Assembly: GCA_032622095.1 (NCBI GenBank)
Contig: CP136062.1
Coordinates: 18,107,739-18,171,738, forward strand
DNA from: Siphonodentalium dalli
Lineage: Eukaryota; Mollusca; Scaphopoda; Gadilida; Siphonodentaliidae
Length of the DNA: 64,000 nucleotides
Direction: 5' to 3'
A model generated the notes under the pieces. The model made no database searches. It worked only from the letters and a program-made list of their open reading frames with translations, and was not told the origin of the DNA. The position numbers and the translations under genes were made by a program. Each line of letters starts with the position of its first letter. Position 1 is the first letter of the stretch. Shown here piece by piece: positions 19,023-29,929 of the stretch.

Positions 19023-20689
19023 GTAAACCCTTGTTTGGAATCTTTCAACAGATCGAAGGGTCGGCCCGTCGGGACAAGGGAATATTTATCCCAAGAATTG
19101 GGATTGTTGTCGGGATCTAAACCCGGAGGTAGGTTGAAATGTTTAACTTGGTAACAAAAAAGGTGTCAAAATGTAGTCTGTTTATTATACGGATTGAATA
19201 AAGAGCGTTTGCTTCACTTCTGTGCGAAACACAGAAAACAGCTGAAACTCGCTCTGCTTATATGCTTAGATTTTGTAGAGTATGTATAGGTATTTCGTGT
19301 ATTTGGCGACCTATATTATCCCCACTACAGTATACACAAGTATTGTGGTTCAAATCCGCCATGTCCGTTCAGATAGTAAATATATATTAAAATGAGAAAT
19401 CGGTCCCCACCTACATACGATAAGGTAACTAAACGGTAATTGTATTCAAATGTGCAATGCATAGATAAATCCACGATATATTTATGTCCTTGTACAATGG
19501 GTTGAGACAGGGACGTGACGACAGGGGTGTCTTAACCCCCCTCCCCAACTTTGGTCAAATGTTCAACATTTGGAAATTTGATATACCTGACACAACATTT
19601 GTTGGAAATTTCACACAAACAATAGGTTGAAATTGTTTTCGTAGTTTGATTTTCGAACAATTTATTAGTGGATAATTTGTAGTTTTTAGACCAACATTTG
19701 CATATTTCCCTATTTTTGGCAATAAAATTTGGACTGAAATGGCTGTCAGAAACAGTTGGAAATTGTTCAAGCTTGGGAGGGGGTGTCATGTCTCAAAATT
19801 TGCAACAATTGGAAAGCTTGATGCCAGCCAAGGGGAGGGTGGATTTACGCGCAAACTTGTGAATTTGATATGGTCCGAGATGTGTAGTTAGAAATTCGAA
19901 GGTGGACACCCTTCCTAACGCGCAGACCATCTATAGCCATATCCCTGCAATATGGGCGTCTATAGCACCATCTACTCACTCTATTAATCACAACCTGTCA
20001 TTAATGCAGTGAACAAAGTTGTTAGTGAAAAAAAATCGGCCTTCCGTATTTATCTAAGTGCTAGAAGCCGCATCGAGAATTTGAACACAAATCCTGGGTT
20101 AAAATGACAACTTTATCAATAATATTTGCCCATGAAATCTTTCAATAAATAGGTTAACGCATAGCTGACTGGAATTTCATGGAATTCATGGACCTTTGAG
20201 TGAGAAAATCGTAGTGAAAGGCTATCGCTTTATGTGTTGCATTGAAAGTACCCAAGTGACCGTGACGATGTTCACAGATTTACCCGTACCCGTTCCCGTC
20301 GAACGGGTATCGCAAACTCGCTACTATCTAAATAATTTATACCGGTGAATGAATGGGGGAATGGATTTTTGTGAGCGGGAAATTTATTTAACTAGCTGCT
20401 GTAGTTCTGGATTTTTCCAGATCAAATTTGGCTGTGAGATAGCCCTGTCGTAGACTTGGGGATTTATTTTAAAAAGTAAACACATGACCTATGATTTTTC
20501 TTGCATTTTCGTGATCAACTGGTGTCAATCTAGCTGGGTAAACATCACTGGTATGGCCTGCAGGCTTCAATTCAGTGAATTTGACCGAAACGTTAACACT
20601 GTCGCCTGTGGGAAACCATTTAGTTCAGTAATTCCACTATACCACTACGTATGTCAAATGGACGTAACTGGCGTGGTAATAAACTAGAT
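19023..20689. other. Non-coding stretch
   Basis: No gene supported. It contains an imperfect inverted pair rich in 'acaacatttg/caaatgtt' at 19530-19800, bounded by C-rich and G-rich runs (aacccccctcccc; gggagggggtgtc) that suggest another decayed foldback, and at about 20280-20325 the inverted partner of the 18115 palindrome edge. Confidence 0.45.
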
Positions 20690-22870
20690 ATAACTTCCGG
20701 TCAGTTGCCGGTCCGCGGGCCGATAATGAACAGAGCTTTTCATTATCGGCCCGCGTATTTTGGTAACAATATAACAATAACATGATTTTTGAGGGCGTTA
20801 TGGTTTATTAACGGCCCGGCTGGAATGATTAACAGCCCAATGGCCTATTAGCGGCCGGAGACGAAGTCGAGGGACGCTAATTGGCCCGAGGGCTGTTAAT
20901 CATTTCAGAGGGCCGTTAATAAACCATAATGCCTGATGAAATCATGTTATTACTATTATTACCACAGTTTTGGACATTTGACCCATTTGAGGATTCAGTG
21001 GAATAATGAAGTAGATTAAGAGAGAAATATTTTCAAGAACATTTAAATTTAATATCATTTGACTTGTCAGCCGACACGGAGTCCCGAAAATAGGAAAGGG
21101 GGAAAACCAGCATTGAAGACGAGTAACAAACAATGAGAGGTTGACAGCTAAAATTATTAATGCATACGTACGCTCGGTACAATAATTCAATCATATAGCG
21201 TGAATTCCAATCATAAAACCACCATAGTGTCGGGAAAATCTGATACATATTCCCATTATTTTCTTGAAATAAACACGCCAGAACGGAAGTTGAAGGGACG
21301 TAACTCGAGCGATAATAAACGAGATCTTGTTTGCGGGCGGCGGGCCGATAATGAACTAGGCTTCTCGTTATCGGCCCGCGGCCCGCTGTTTTGGTAACAA
21401 TACGCTATTTGGAACGCCCCGAAAAACATTATCAATGGCCTAGAGAACGCCCTATAAAGTGGTAATAATATAACAATAACATGATTTTTGAGAGCGTTAT
21501 GGTTTATTAACAGCCCAAGGGCCTATTAGCGGCCCGAGACGAAGTCGAGGGACGCTAATAGGCCCGAGGGCTGTTAATCATTCCAGAGGGCCGTTAATAA
21601 ACCATAATGCCCGATGAAATCATGTTATTACTATTATTACCACAGTTTTGGACATTTGACCCATTTGTGAATTTAGTGGAATAATGAAGTAGATTAAGAG
21701 AGAAATATTTTCAAGAACATTTAAATTTGATACCATTTGACTTGTCAGCTGACACGGACTGACGGAGTCTCGAAAATAGGACAGGGGAAAACCCAGACGA
21801 GTAACAACCAATGAGAGGTTGACAGCTAAAATTATCAATGCATACTTACGCTTGATTCAATAATTCAATCATATAGCGTGAATTCCAATCATAAAACCAC
21901 TTTTGTGTCGAGGAAATCGGATACATCTTCCCGTTATTTTCTTGAAATAAACATGCACGCCAGATCGGAAGTTGAAGGGACGTAACTCTCACGATAATAA
22001 ACGAGATCTATAGTTTCCGGGCGGCGGGCCGATATTGAACTAGGCTTCTCATTATCGGTCCGCGGCCCGCTGTTTTGGTAACAATACGCTATTTGGAACG
22101 CCCCGAAAAAACATTATCAATGGCCTAGAGAACGCCCTATAAAGTGGTAATAATATAACAATAACATGATTTTTGAGGGCGTTATGGTTTATTAACGGCC
22201 CGGCTGGAATGGTTAACAGCCCAAGGGCCTATTAGCGGCCCGAGACGAAGTCGAGGGACGCTAATAGGCCCGAGGGCTGTTAATCATTCCAGAGGGCCGT
22301 TAATAAACCATAATGCCCGATGAAATCATGTTATTACTATTATTACCACAGTTTTTGACATTTGACCCATTTGAGGATTTAGTGGAATAATGAAGTAGAT
22401 TAAGAGAGAAATATTTTCAAGAACATTTAAATTTGATATCATTTGACTTCTCAGTTGACACGGACTGACGGAGTCTCGAAAATAGGACAGGGGAAAAACC
22501 AGCATTGAAGACGAGTAACAAGCAATGAGAGGTTGACAGCTAAAATTATTAATACATACTTATCGGATACATCTTCCCATTATTTTCTTGAAATAAACAC
22601 GCCAGATCGGAAATTGAAGGGACGTAACTCGCGCGATAATAAACGAGATCTAGTTTCCGGGCCGCGGGCCGATAATGAACTAGGCTTCTCATTATCGGCC
22701 CGCGGCCCGCTGTTTTGGTAACAATACGCTATTTGGAACGCCCCGAAAAACATTATCAATGGCCTAGAGAACGCCCTATAAAGTGGTAATAATACGCTAT
22801 TTGGAACACCCTGAATAACTGTATTAATGGCCCAGAGAACGCCATACAAAGTGGTAATAATATGACTGCT
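20690..22870. repeat. Hairpin-rich tandem array, about 3 units of 630-710 bp
   Basis: Alternating modules: H2 hairpins at about 20708-20755, 21336-21388, 22017-22070 and 22657-22710, and H1 hairpins at about 20805-20925, 21500-21603 (shortened) and 22188-22309. H1 can be extended to a roughly 200-bp inverted repeat bounded by GTGGTAATAATA and TATTATTACCAC. Between them are conserved spacers (tttggaacgccccgaaaaac; gaagtagattaagagagaaa). Units 2 and 3 are very similar. No coding sequence; apparent small ORFs repeat with the unit. Confidence 0.9.
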
Positions 22871-24348
22871 ATGCATAAAATACTAACGTCGATGATGCAC
22901 CTTGTTTAATTGTTACTATTGTAACTGCTGACATTACCACAAATATTGGATTTTTATCTCACAAACTTGACATCAAAATATGCAAAAATGGAAAAAGTAA
23001 AATGGAACTATCTATGTAACAAAGGTGTTTATTATTTTGATCTGTCTTAAATGTGTCACAATGATGTGTTTTGGACCAAATTACTTAAGATGTCTTGCAA
23101 AATGACAACCAAATTTGCTAAAAAAAAATTTAGTTCACATATATCCCGAACATTATTCTCTGCTGTTCCGAAAATGTAGCAAATTCTCACTCACTTGGTT
23201 ATTAAACATGTCACTTAACCAACTGACAACTAATTTTGTTCTATTCTGGTTGTCTCGGTACCTTATGAGGTCATGACAAATTAAATGGATAACGCAACTG
23301 AGCAGCCACATTGAAATGGACTCTCGAATAGTGACGTCCTGTGTTGTAATGCCATAGAACATCGGAAACCCGTCCGAAGTAACAGTGATGGGTGACAACA
23401 TGAGTGTTAACCTCCTCCCTATTTCCCACCCTTCTGATTGGCCCATTTCGTGCCACGTGCCGGGCGACAAATCACACTGTCGCCCGCTGAGCCGGGAGAC
23501 ATTGTTTTTGTCGCAAGAATATCTGCAAACACATATTGCAGTAACTCATCTATTTCACATCACCATAATGTACTAAAAATCATAGATCTTATATACCACA
23601 CGGATTCGCAAAACACACCAGTTGTGGTGTTTGCTAATTTGCATATATTTAGTGAACACTAATATTCGAACTTTTTAGTTGATACTTTTATCGGACAAGC
23701 GTTATTATCGAAACATCTCGGTGATTCAATAAGTTCATGTCGACATTATGGTGCAATATTGAAAGAGTGGATCCCTTCAGGTTGGTTGGTTATAAATGTT
23801 TGCTGGTAGACAACGTACTGCATATACGTTTGTCGCGAATGAATGGTACTATACGCTTATCCATGATAACAGACCTCTCCGCGATGTCTGCAATGTGATC
23901 ATAGAAGTATTTTGTTTGAGGATCGCCATGTACTTGGGAGCACTGACACATATGAATGTACATTAATGAAATTGACAACTTCCCAATAGCTTTCGGGGAA
24001 GACCGTTATGAAATGAACATCGCGAGTAAATTCCGCGCGCAAGGCGACATTGAATATTCCACATTGCTATATGGCTTATTGGTTTACATTGCATGAACCG
24101 ATATTGACGATTTAACCACCAAAATGATCGTAAATAAACGCTGATTATCAAACGATTAACGGCTTGACTATCGTATATGGAACAGAACGGTATAAGTAGT
24201 TACTGAAAATATACATAATCGGGAAAGAAAGCACTCGTGACTCAGTGCAACATCGTGCGTGTGGATGGCAAGGATTTTTTTCTGTGGTATAATCGGATAA
24301 CAAAACAGTTGTTGCCCTTCTTCTCGGGAGACATTGAGATTTGTCATC
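22871..24348. other. Non-coding stretch
   Basis: AT-rich with no convincing gene; overlapping frames of 60-105 codons on both strands around 23153-23662 show no domain. A small stem GGGCGACA/TGTCGCCC sits near 23462-23483, and 'cgaatagtgacgtc' at about 23326 repeats the start of the 82-bp unit of 16.5 kb. Confidence 0.45.
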
Positions 24349-24411
24349 CGCTCGAGAACGGAATGTCTCCCTCGGAGCTGTGGTCCTCTGGAGACATTCC
24401 GTTCTCGAGCG
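24349..24411. repeat. Perfect 22-bp stem hairpin
   Basis: CGCTCGAGAACGGAATGTCT (plus CC) at 24349-24370 pairs perfectly with 24390-24411 around a 19-nt loop. GC-rich against an AT-rich background. Confidence 0.9.
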
Positions 24412-24441
24412 TTACCGCTGATAGAAAGAAACCCAAAAGAC

Positions 24442-24525
24442 GGTGCGCATAGTTTGTCCGGAATATGGCGGTGCGCATAGTTTGTCCGGAATATGGCGGT
24501 GCGCATAGTTTGTCCGGAATATGGC
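24442..24525. repeat. 28-bp tandem repeat, 3 exact copies
   Basis: Unit GGTGCGCATAGTTTGTCCGG plus AATATGGC, three times without change, 30 bp after the 24349 hairpin. Confidence 0.95.
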
Positions 24526-24592
24526 TTTGGTTTTTTATAATTACGGGCGCCGCTGAAACGCATTATATTTGGTAAAATATCACCTTCTTAAC

Positions 24593-24983
24593 CCTTTACC
24601 CAACAAACCGGCCAAAACCGGCCAAATAAAGCTTCAACAGCCTAAAATATCTTCGGTCTGTCTCAATAGAACCATACAAATATGGATATCATTGGGACCG
24701 GCTCCTTGACCACATTGTGATAGTTACAGTTATGCCCTGTGCCAATGCATTCTCTTATATATGCGAGTCGACCATAGGTCGCCTCGCATATATAAGAGAA
24801 TGCATTGGCCTAAATAAAATCTTTTTTTAACACTTTTTAACATTTTTTCTTACATTCTTTAACAATTTTATAATTTTTAATGTGTTAAGCCAATGCATTC
24901 TCTTATATATGCGAGGCGACCTATGGTCGACTCGCATATATAAGAGAATGCATTGGCACAGGGCCCTTCTGTTGGGTAAAGGG
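24593..24983 (+). mobile_element. piggyBac-type MITE, copy 2 (391 bp)
   Basis: TTAA at 24589-24592 and 24984-24987; ends CCCTTTACCCAACA and TGTTGGGTAAAGGG, perfectly complementary. Contains GGCCAAAACCGGCC, a 'gttacagttatgccctgtgcc' junction and the double-hairpin foldback module at 24735-24963. Near-identical to 32320-32711 and inverted relative to 4452-4843. Confidence 0.9.
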
Positions 24984-24987
24984 TTAA

Positions 24988-25415
24988 ACTTCATATCACC
25001 TTCATATCACCTTCATAACCTTTATCAAATGCGTTATATCAGCGGTCGTATTGAGCCGATTTATATGCAATTTTGCGTCGTATTTAAAGTTGTGCCACAT
25101 GACATGGTAAAGTTTTGCATGCAATCGGATATGAGGGTGATATATTTGTATAAACGCACCAAAAGCGTGACGGAGTTACAAACAAACAGACAGATGGATA
25201 TATATTTATGTTCTAACAATCATTCAGGCAACAAAAATGGTTTTGCTTGACATTTGCGAGACTACATGTATATATATATAATTATTGTGTGCCATATGCT
25301 GTTTTGGTAATAAAGTAATAATCATTTCATGATGATGCTTCGGTTTCTTTCATTTCAAAGTTTCATTCAGTTTCAGTTGTTGTATTCCAGTCGTCAGTCT
25401 AGTCTAAAATCCTTA
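24988..25415. other. Non-coding stretch
   Basis: Short AT-rich spacer; starts with a twofold 'cttcatatcac' repeat. No gene seen. Confidence 0.4.
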
Positions 25416-25805
25416 TACAAGTCTGCAAATAGCGTGTCTGCGGGCTAGCATCACTAAATTCACCCTCCGGGAACCGCATTCTGTTTAGGCCCTCAACTGC
25501 TATGGTAGACCTAGGATCAAATTGAAGTTCCCCAGTTCAAGTTGGTGATGTTCACCCATTGGGTACCTCGATTATGAATTTTATCTTCAACAAATTAGGG
25601 GATATAGAAACTTCCTAGAAGGGATAACTAAAAACAATGTTAATTTGATACTGTAGATACTTCCCAGAAGACGAGGCCTAAGCATAATGAGGTATCCATA
25701 TGGTGCATTTGGTGCTGCTAGCCCGCTGTGTGGGATAGCATCACTAAATTCACCCACTGGGGACCTCATTCTGCAAATGACAGACACACTATTTGCAGAC
25801 TTGTA
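25416..25805. mobile_element. TIR MITE (390 bp), family shared with 36391-36535
   Basis: Terminal inverted repeats TACAAGTCTGCAAATAGCGT(GTCTG) at 25416-25440 and the complement at 25781-25805 with one mismatch. Both arms carry a copy of 'gctagcatcactaaattcaccc...ggacctcattctg', in direct orientation with one another. No ORF. Confidence 0.75.
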
Positions 25806-25964
25806 CTTATAAGATCCGGCCACAGAGTGATTCGCGTGCGGTTAAAGCGGTTTCCTTCTAGTGAGAATATTCGCTTGTAATTGTATGTATATAATTTACA
25901 TATGTGGGTTATAACGTCTTTCAATACTCCATTTTCACTTTGAGTTTTCCTATCCACCAAAGTC

Positions 25965-28102
25965 TAGAGGCTTCACGAACAATGTGTGTCTGATCGAGTG
26001 ACTTATATCATTCGAATTCATAGAGGCTTCACGAACAATGTATGCCTGATCGAGTGACTTATACCATTCGAATTCATAGAGGCTTCACGAACAATGTGTG
26101 CCTGGTCGAGTGGCTTATACCAATCGAATTCATAGAGGCTTCACGAACAATGTGTGTCTGATCGAGTGGCTTATACCATTCGAATTCATAGAGGCTTCAC
26201 GAACAATGTATGCCTGATCGAGTGGCTTATACCATTCGAATTCATAGAGGCTCCACGAACAATGTATGCCTGATCGAGTGGCTTATACCATTCGAATTCA
26301 TAGAGGCTTCACGAACAATGTGTGCCTGATCGAGTGGCTTATACCATTCGAATTCATAGAGGCTTCACGAACAATGTGTGCCTGATCGAGTGGCTTATAC
26401 CATTCGAATTCATAGAGGCTTCACGAACAATGTGTGTCTGATCGAGTGGCTTACACCATTCGAATTCATAGAGGCTTCACGAACAATGTGTGCCGGGTCG
26501 AGCGGCTTATACCATTCGAATTCATAGAGGCTTCACGAACAATGTATGCCGGGTCGAGTGACTTATACCATTCGAATTCATTGAGGCTTCACGAACAATG
26601 TATGCCGGGTCGAGTGGCTTATACCATTCGAATTCATAGAGGCTTCACGACTACAATGTATGTCTGATCGAGTGGCTTACACCATTCGAATTCATAGAGG
26701 CTTCACGGACAATGTATGTCGGGTCGAGTGACTTATACCATTCGAATTCATAGAGGCTTCACGACTACAATGTATGTCTGATCAAGTGGCTTATACCATT
26801 TGAATTCATAGAGGCTTCACGAACAATGTATGCCTGGTCGAGTGGCTTATACCATTCGAATTCATAGAGGCTTCACGACTACAATGTATGTCTGATCGAG
26901 TGGCTTACACCATTCGAATTCATAGAGGCTTCACGAACAATGTATGCCTGGCCGAGTGGCTTATACCATTCGAATTCATAGAGGCTTCACGACTACAATG
27001 TATGTCTGATCGAGTGGCTTACACCATTCGAATTCATAGAGGCTTCACGGACAATGTATGTCGGGTCGAGTGACTTATACCATTCGAATTCATAGAGGCT
27101 TCACGACTACAATGTATGTCTGATCAAGTGGCTTATACCATTTGAATTCATAGAGGCTTCACGAACAATGTATGCCTGGTCGAGTGGCTTATACCATTCG
27201 AATTCATAGAGGCTTCACGACTACAATGTATGTCTGATCGAGTGGCTTACACCATTCGAATTCATAGAGGCTTCACGAACAATGTGTGCCTGATCGAGTG
27301 GCTTATACCATTCGAATTCATAGAGGCTTCACGAACAATGTGTGCCTGATCGAGTGGCTTACACCATTCGAATTCATAGAGGCTTCACGAACAATGCCTG
27401 ATCGAGTGGCTTATACCATTCGAATTCATAGAGGCTCCACGAATAATGTATGCCTGATCGAGTGGCTTATACCATTCGAATTCATAGAGGCTTCACGAAC
27501 AATGTGTGCCTGATCGAGTGGCTTACACCATTCGAATTCATAGAGGCTTCACGAACAATGTATGCCTGATCGAGTGGCTTATACCATTCGAATTCATAGA
27601 GGCTTCGCGAACAATGTGTGCCTGATCGAGTGGCTTATACCATTCGAATTCATAGAGGCTTCACGAACAATGTTTACCTGATCGAGTGGCTTACACCATT
27701 CGAATTCATAGAGGCTTCACGAACAATGTGTGTCTGATCGAATGGCTTATACCATTCGAATTCATAGAGGCTTCGCGAACAATGTGTGCGTGATCGAGTG
27801 GCTTATACCATTCGAATTCATAGAGGCTTCACGAACAATGTGTGTCTGATCGAGTGGCTTATACCATTCGAATTCATAGAGGCTTCACGAACAATGTGTG
27901 CCTGGTCGAGTGGCTTATACCATTCGAATTCATAGAGGCTTCACGACTACAATGTATGTCTGATAGAGTGGCTTACACCATTCGAATTCATAGAGGCTTC
28001 ACGGACAATGTATGTCGGGTCGAGTGGCTTATACCATTCGAATTCATAGAGGCTTCACGAACAATGTGTGCCTGATCGAGTGGCTTGTACCATTCGAATT
28101 CA
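25965..28102. repeat. 56-bp satellite, about 38 copies
   Basis: Unit AATTCATAGAGGCTTCACGA / ACAATGTGTGCCTGATCGAG / TGGCTTATACCATTCG. A 58-bp variant has gactacaatg in place of gaacaatg. Between 26651 and about 27330 the 58/56-bp variants alternate and a six-unit block is repeated with a 342-bp offset (26651 versus 26993). All copies are head to tail with no spacers. The sequence breaks off cleanly at ATTCGAATTCA before unique DNA. Apparent ORFs (MSDRVAYTIRIHRGF...) only reflect the repeat. Confidence 0.97.
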
Positions 28103-29336
28103 GTCCGAGAACCATAACGGAGAAGATAGAATTGCATTCGGAATAAATTAGATTGATCTTCCGTACAAAATAGCAGTTTTATCTGTTGTTTTCAATCTGA
28201 AATACATTTTATCGAACTTCGCATGGGTCCGCCAGTTGGTCCGGAAATTAAGTCACAAATTGCATCGTTGCTATGCGCCTATTTCAACTAAATCCACATT
28301 CTTCATTTAGTTTTTTAATAGTGTTGCTATGGGGAGGCTGATCGAAGAAGAAAAATAAATTGTTTTGTTACTTTGTGAATTCATTTTACAGGCTGGCTCG
28401 ATGACATTCACCCATGGGTCCGAATCGCCCGGATGTAAAAACCGAATAATCAGATTGAACAACTATACGTGTGTCCTTTACAAACCGTAAAACAACCTGC
28501 GTGTTGTACGTAACCAACAATTTTGTTTCATTCCAAATAGACATATGGTATGATATAGTAATTTTAACACCAACAATGTTACAAAATAAGTTAGTATTTA
28601 CCCACGGGGCATGCTTTACCAAACTCGAGAATTTCTGGGGAACAGTCACTATTGGATATTATTAATCGTCGATTTGACCATAGCCACCAAAGATTCCATA
28701 ATCATTTTACTGCCATTTTTGTGAACCATATATATTTACTTCTAGGTGGGTGTTTGCGCAGTCGGTGTATATCAACATTATGGGACCACGGACCAAGGAC
28801 CGATGATTTATATGAACAATCTCTGCTAAACTTACTTATAGACTAGTATTAATCTGTAATTTATGAGATTTGACATTAACCTGAGTTGTGCACAAGTTAT
28901 AAGGAGATAATTTTACGAAACATGTTTATTGAAAGTTAAAATAAAATATAAATGGCGATATAAGACAGCTACTATACACCGGCGACAATCTGGACTAATA
29001 CCGACTATCTATATATATATAATCGGCATAAAATATATATCAATCTGAGATACTTCCAGATAACAAGAGAATGAGGAAATAAGGAGGCATGCTTTGTGAA
29101 AGCTCAACACATTCACATTCACTTCGGTGTAGCGATCAAACGGAGTATAACGCCATATAACAATATCTTTTAACATACAGTGGGTTCTATTTCAAACAAA
29201 CGAACGTGTGTCGTAAACTAGCCTCATCGCGTATTTTGTACATAATATTAAATATGTTTCGATATCCTCTGAAAGAGAGTTTTCGTGGTAACACTATATT
29301 GTGGTGATCGAAGTTATTTTAGAGAATATACTTACA
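28103..29336. other. Non-coding stretch
   Basis: AT-rich, no gene or repeat recognised. Opposing frames of 60-90 codons at 28386-28846 lack domains. Confidence 0.45.
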
Positions 29337-29428
29337 GAATAGTGTCATTCTGGGGTATGAATAGTGTCATTCTGGGTATGAATAGTGTCATTCTGGGGTA
29401 TGAATAGTGTCATTCTGGGGTATGAATA
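29337..29428. repeat. 22-bp tandem repeat, 4 copies
   Basis: Unit GAATAGTGTCATTCTGGGGT(AT), with one copy a base shorter (gggtat). Confidence 0.95.
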
Positions 29429-29929
29429 TGCGCGTATCGCAATGAAATAGTAAAATGCAGTATAATATACATGGAATTGAAGGTATGTTTACATTGATGT
29501 AGATCTGTGTACATAAACATGTGAAGTCTTGTGTCATGGATTACTGTGATTGCAACACTATTACTGGTAGTATACGCGCGCTCGTCAGTACTCTGGTAAT
29601 GGATAATTTACTACGAGTTATCTTCAGCTTAGACCAGGCAAACAAATGAATCCTCAGCAGACCAACGCGATTTGATCTATGACGCACAGTGACGTGCCTA
29701 TATAGGGTCTCCGTCGGAGGGGTCCACATTGGAATTTCCAACTGCACCCACTCACCACGAACCAGACCAATCACACGACCCTGCATAATTCCATTTGCAC
29801 TGTCCCTCTTTTCCGTCACAGGCATGTATAGTATGGGGGTATCAAGTATCGTAATCGGGATGTATAAGTAGTCATGTAGCCACTAGCCATAGGGGGGGGA
29901 AATCAAATGAGTGGACCATGGGTCTGCCC

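Noticed and set aside
24882-25250. 122-codon frame sharing its start with 32610-32792
   Set aside because: Shared part is the hairpin of the piggyBac-type MITE; the rest is unrelated flank.
26434-28075. Proteins built of MSDRVAYTIRIHRGF repeats
   Set aside because: Frames follow from the 56-bp unit (three units equal 56 codons) and start/stop only at variant units; no gene context.
25965-28102. CRISPR-like array
   Set aside because: Units are contiguous with no unique spacers and the setting is eukaryotic; it is a satellite. The 35-bp array at 14943 was rejected for the same reason.
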